A stretch of 44,266 nucleotides of DNA from assembly GCA_017443345.1 (NCBI GenBank), contig JAFSNR010000031.1, positions 1 to 44,266 on the forward strand, read 5' to 3'. The notes beneath the pieces were generated by a model. That model was not told the origin of the DNA. It made no database searches and saw only the letters and a list, made by a program, of their open reading frames with translations. Both the position numbers and the translations under genes were made by a program. How positions within the stretch are numbered: position 1 is the stretch's first letter; each line of letters begins with the position of its first letter. This stretch comes from Prevotella sp. Lineage in GTDB: Bacteria > Bacteroidota > Bacteroidia > Bacteroidales > Bacteroidaceae. Of the stretch, positions 42,795-44,266 are shown piece after piece.

Positions 42795-43238
42795 TTAGAT
42801 AAGAATAATGGAGGACAGGCGTTGACCTAAGTCGTGAAGGGCTGCTTGGAGTTGGCGGGCTTCTTCTTCAGTGAAGCGGGCTTCTTTGCCGTTAACCTTG
42901 TTCCCGTTAAGACGTTGGTAGAGCCAGGTCTTCGTTTTGCCAAAATAGGTCTTGGCGATGTAGCTCATGGAAATGGCTTCTGGAACGGTGCCTAACTTTT
43001 CCCTGATTCTACGGGCGTCCAGTTCCTCATTATTGACCTTGACACCTTCTAATACCATGCGAGCGTTCTCGATTTGGAGAGCCGTCTCTGCCTTTTGCTC
43101 TTCCTCTGACAAACTATTGAACCAGCGTTTGTAGTCGTCACTGATAGCTTTACGCTCTTTTGCCGTCTCTGCCTTGTAGAATTTTTCGAAGTGCTCTCGA
43201 ATCCGAGGATCCTGGATTAACTCATTTACCTGTTTCAT
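42795..43238 (-). CDS. DUF5053 protein with HTH-like C-terminus
   Basis: This is a 147-aa protein. The N-terminal two-thirds are charged and helical (EKFYKAETAKERKAISDDYK). The last third has ISMSYIAKTYFGKTKTWLYQ, then RLNGNKVNGKEARFTEEEAR, a pattern I associate with DUF5053 and which resembles a helix-turn-helix. A DNA-binding role is possible, as such proteins occur near mobile and TA loci, but the function is unknown. Its start overlaps by 4 bp the end of an upstream 56-aa gene, and the two share a promoter and terminator. Confidence 0.83.
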   Translation of the reverse strand: MKQVNELIQDPRIREHFEKFYKAETAKERKAISDDYKRWFNSLSEEEQKAETALQIENARMVLEGVKVNNEELDARRIREKLGTVPEAISMSYIAKTYFGKTKTWLYQRLNGNKVNGKEARFTEEEARQLQAALHDLGQRLSSIILI

Positions 43239-43405
43239 TGCTTATCTTTTATTTCGTTATACCTCTTTTTTGCCTCACTCATTCCAATAAGGATTTCCTC
43301 AATGATACTGTCCTTTTGAGGACCGTCAGGGAGGTGTTGCCAAACATACTCCGCATATCGCTTGAGCTGTTCATACTGTTCTTTTGCAAATTCTTGGTCT
43401 GTCAT
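43235..43405 (-). CDS. Small helical protein, 56 aa, unknown
   Basis: This short gene begins MTDQEFAKEQYEQLKRYAEY and ends KKRYNEIKDKQ. It is acidic and helical and I recognise no family. Evidence that it is real: exact ATGA overlap with the DUF5053 gene, a perfect promoter (TTTG-N20-TATCTTTG) about 35 bp upstream, and a normal codon pattern. It could be a regulator or partner of the DUF5053 protein. Confidence 0.75.
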   Translation of the reverse strand: MTDQEFAKEQYEQLKRYAEYVWQHLPDGPQKDSIIEEILIGMSEAKKRYNEIKDKQ

Positions 43406-43439
43406 AGCTATTGCTCTTTAAGATTAGACATTTGCACCG

Positions 43440-43471
43440 CAAAGATAATATTCTTTTGGTAATTATCCAAA
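43440..43471 (-). promoter_or_regulatory. Promoter of the 56-aa/DUF5053 operon
   Basis: On the minus strand TTTG (43468-43471), 20 bp, then TATCTTTG (43440-43447). It is a perfect match. Confidence 0.88.
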
Positions 43472-43522
43472 TAATCCAAAGAAAATTTTACCAAATTGGT
43501 GCTTTTTTCATATTATCGAGGG

Positions 43523-43553
43523 CAAAGGTAATGCTTTTTTGTGAATCTGCCAA
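43523..43553 (-). promoter_or_regulatory. Promoter-like site without a clear gene
   Basis: On the minus strand TTGG (43550-43553), 19 bp, then TACCTTTG (43523-43530). The surrounding GCAAAGGTAATGCTTTTTT on + matches the tRNA-Leu promoter region at 12199-12217. No gene starts just downstream before the next promoter at 43440. Confidence 0.55.
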
Positions 43554-43593
43554 GGATTTCGGCAGAATATTTATCTTTTGGTATAAAACAGAA

Positions 43594-43629
43594 TAATACC
43601 GTATCATCTGATTCAGACGATACGGTATT
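43594..43629. terminator. Strong hairpin after the antitoxin/toxin-remnant locus
   Basis: An almost perfect palindrome: AATACCGTATC paired with GATACGGTATT, plus inner TCTGA/TCAGA. It lies 55 bp past the toxin-remnant stop on the minus strand. The T run is weak, so this is either a terminator or another stable RNA hairpin. Confidence 0.7.
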
Positions 43630-43683
43630 GATCTTGTTATAATAGTTATTGTTTTGTGGTTGTTAATGTCGAATTGAAATACA

Positions 43684-43761
43684 TCATTTGTCTTGATAAT
43701 GTTCCTCTGCCTGAATGATCAGTACGGAAATACGATCGTCGTAAATGTCAGATATATCATA
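43684..43761 (-). pseudogene. C-terminal remnant of a RelE/YoeB-type toxin
   Basis: Directly after the antitoxin stop an open frame reads YDISDIYDDRISVLIIQAEE, then HYQDK and a stop. This looks like the C-terminus of RelE/YoeB-type toxins, whose final strand ends in an HY pair followed by a short acidic tail. No start codon or N-terminal domain exists, as the frame upstream is the antitoxin. It is inferred to be a deletion remnant, leaving the antitoxin without a toxin. Confidence 0.5.
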
Positions 43762-44017
43762 AACTATCGAAGTATTTCTGCATCTCTTCTGGTGTATGGC
43801 ATGAGATTGTTTCACCTTTAGCGAATTCTTCGCGAGCCTTTTTCATAGAGCGACGCAAGGCAGGCGATATACAATTGTCAGCGCCATTGCGAGTCACGCG
43901 TACGGAAGCGATACCGCGTATCAACTTCAAGGCTTTCTTGATTTCAGCCACCATCGCATTGTCCTCCAGCGTTATAATCATCTGGGTTGTCTGTGGTATT
44001 TGAGTTGTTGTTGCCAT
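43757..44017 (-). CDS. Antitoxin-like protein, orphan
   Basis: This is an 86-aa protein. The middle has MIITLEDNAMVAEIKKALKL, then IRGIASVRVTRN, resembling antitoxins of Bacteroidota RelE/YoeB-like pairs; the C-terminus (FAKGETISCHTPEEMQKYFD) has the usual toxin-wrapping helix and closing strand. The toxin gene that should follow is reduced to about 24 codons. It has its own promoter (44046-44053). It could now act as an anti-addiction antitoxin or as a regulator. Confidence 0.75.
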   Translation of the reverse strand: MATTTQIPQTTQMIITLEDNAMVAEIKKALKLIRGIASVRVTRNGADNCISPALRRSMKKAREEFAKGETISCHTPEEMQKYFDSL

Positions 44018-44045
44018 TTCTCTTCAATCTTTATATATTCCGCGG

Positions 44046-44053
44046 CAAAGGTA
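44046..44053 (-). promoter_or_regulatory. Promoter -7 element of the orphan antitoxin
   Basis: On the minus strand TACCTTTG lies 28 bp before ATG 44017. The -33 element is unclear (TTCG at 19 bp). Confidence 0.6.
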
Positions 44054-44113
44054 TGAAAAAATCTGAGAAAGACGAACATTTTTGGCAAAATAATTTTATT
44101 ATTTTGAGAAAAA

Positions 44114-44198
44114 TGCGACATTGCGACAATGCGACAATTTGGATTGTTCTAACAATCTAACAATCTAACATTTTGGCGACATGGCGACATGGCGACAC
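44114..44198 (+). repeat. Three consecutive 8-bp arrays near the window end
   Basis: TGCGACAT/TGCGACAA three times (44114-44137), TCTAACAA/TCTAACAT three times (44148-44171), GGCGACAT/GGCGACAC three times (44175-44198). All have period 8 with three units. No gene is seen in the 249 bp to the window end; the last 40 bp are nearly pure A/T. Confidence 0.88.
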
Positions 44199-44266
44199 GA
44201 AGGTTTTTCAAAATGACTAAATCAACGACATGTAAGTATAATAATATATATAATTATAATATAATA

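Overview
The window is chromosomal DNA of a Bacteroidales bacterium, most likely Prevotella or a close relative (Segatella, Xylanibacter). The evidence is Bacteroidota-type promoters (TTTG, about 20 bp, then TAnnTTTG), few Shine-Dalgarno sites, the yceD-rpmF-fabH-era-der order, Bacteroidota-specific DUF families, and large secreted proteins with a Prevotella-style C-terminus (GxYIxxGxKVVxK).

Layout. 1-340: end of an rrn operon (23S 3' end, spacer, 5S, terminator). 350-7280 (+): a histidine kinase, then DUF177/YceD, L32, FabH, Era, Der, a small lipoprotein and an outer-membrane protein. 7375-11870 (-): a secreted protein, an OmpA-family protein and a coiled-coil lipoprotein. 12073-12154: tRNA-Leu(UAG). 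12219-17610 (-): S41-type lipoprotein, a probable beta-barrel protein, ParC and a four-helix-bundle protein. 17766-20846 (+): AlaRS and a MerR regulator. 20973-28239 (-): pectinesterase, SpoT/Rel, an MltD-like transglycosylase, a DUF5683 protein, ParB and ParA. 28360-32533 (+): SurE, LpxB, an NCS2 purine permease and a DUF5020 Tsx-like protein, convergent with a uracil permease. 33874-41433 (-): two giant surface proteins. 41488-44017 (-): a small accessory island with an MNT nucleotidyltransferase, VapBC-like TA pair, DUF5053 protein and an antitoxin next to a toxin remnant.

The most unusual content is a family of 11 dispersed arrays in which the palindrome CTAG recurs exactly every 9 bp, almost always as CTAGT, while the other bases vary. 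They lie in the 23S-5S spacer, the tRNA leader, intergenic gaps and inside conserved genes (era, parC, surE, alaS twice). They also encode the hydrophobic cores of two lipoprotein signal peptides. In soluble proteins they are read as (T/A)-S-x linkers, in signal peptides as L-(V/A)-x, and in one intergenic array as a stop codon. All arrays lie left of about 29 kb.

A second layer of 7-bp and 8-bp arrays (TGTAAAC, ATGAAGA, AGTGAAA, GAGAAAAT types) sits at gene junctions. These often supply the stop codon of the upstream gene or the start codon of the downstream one. I know of no published description of either layer, but I could not search.
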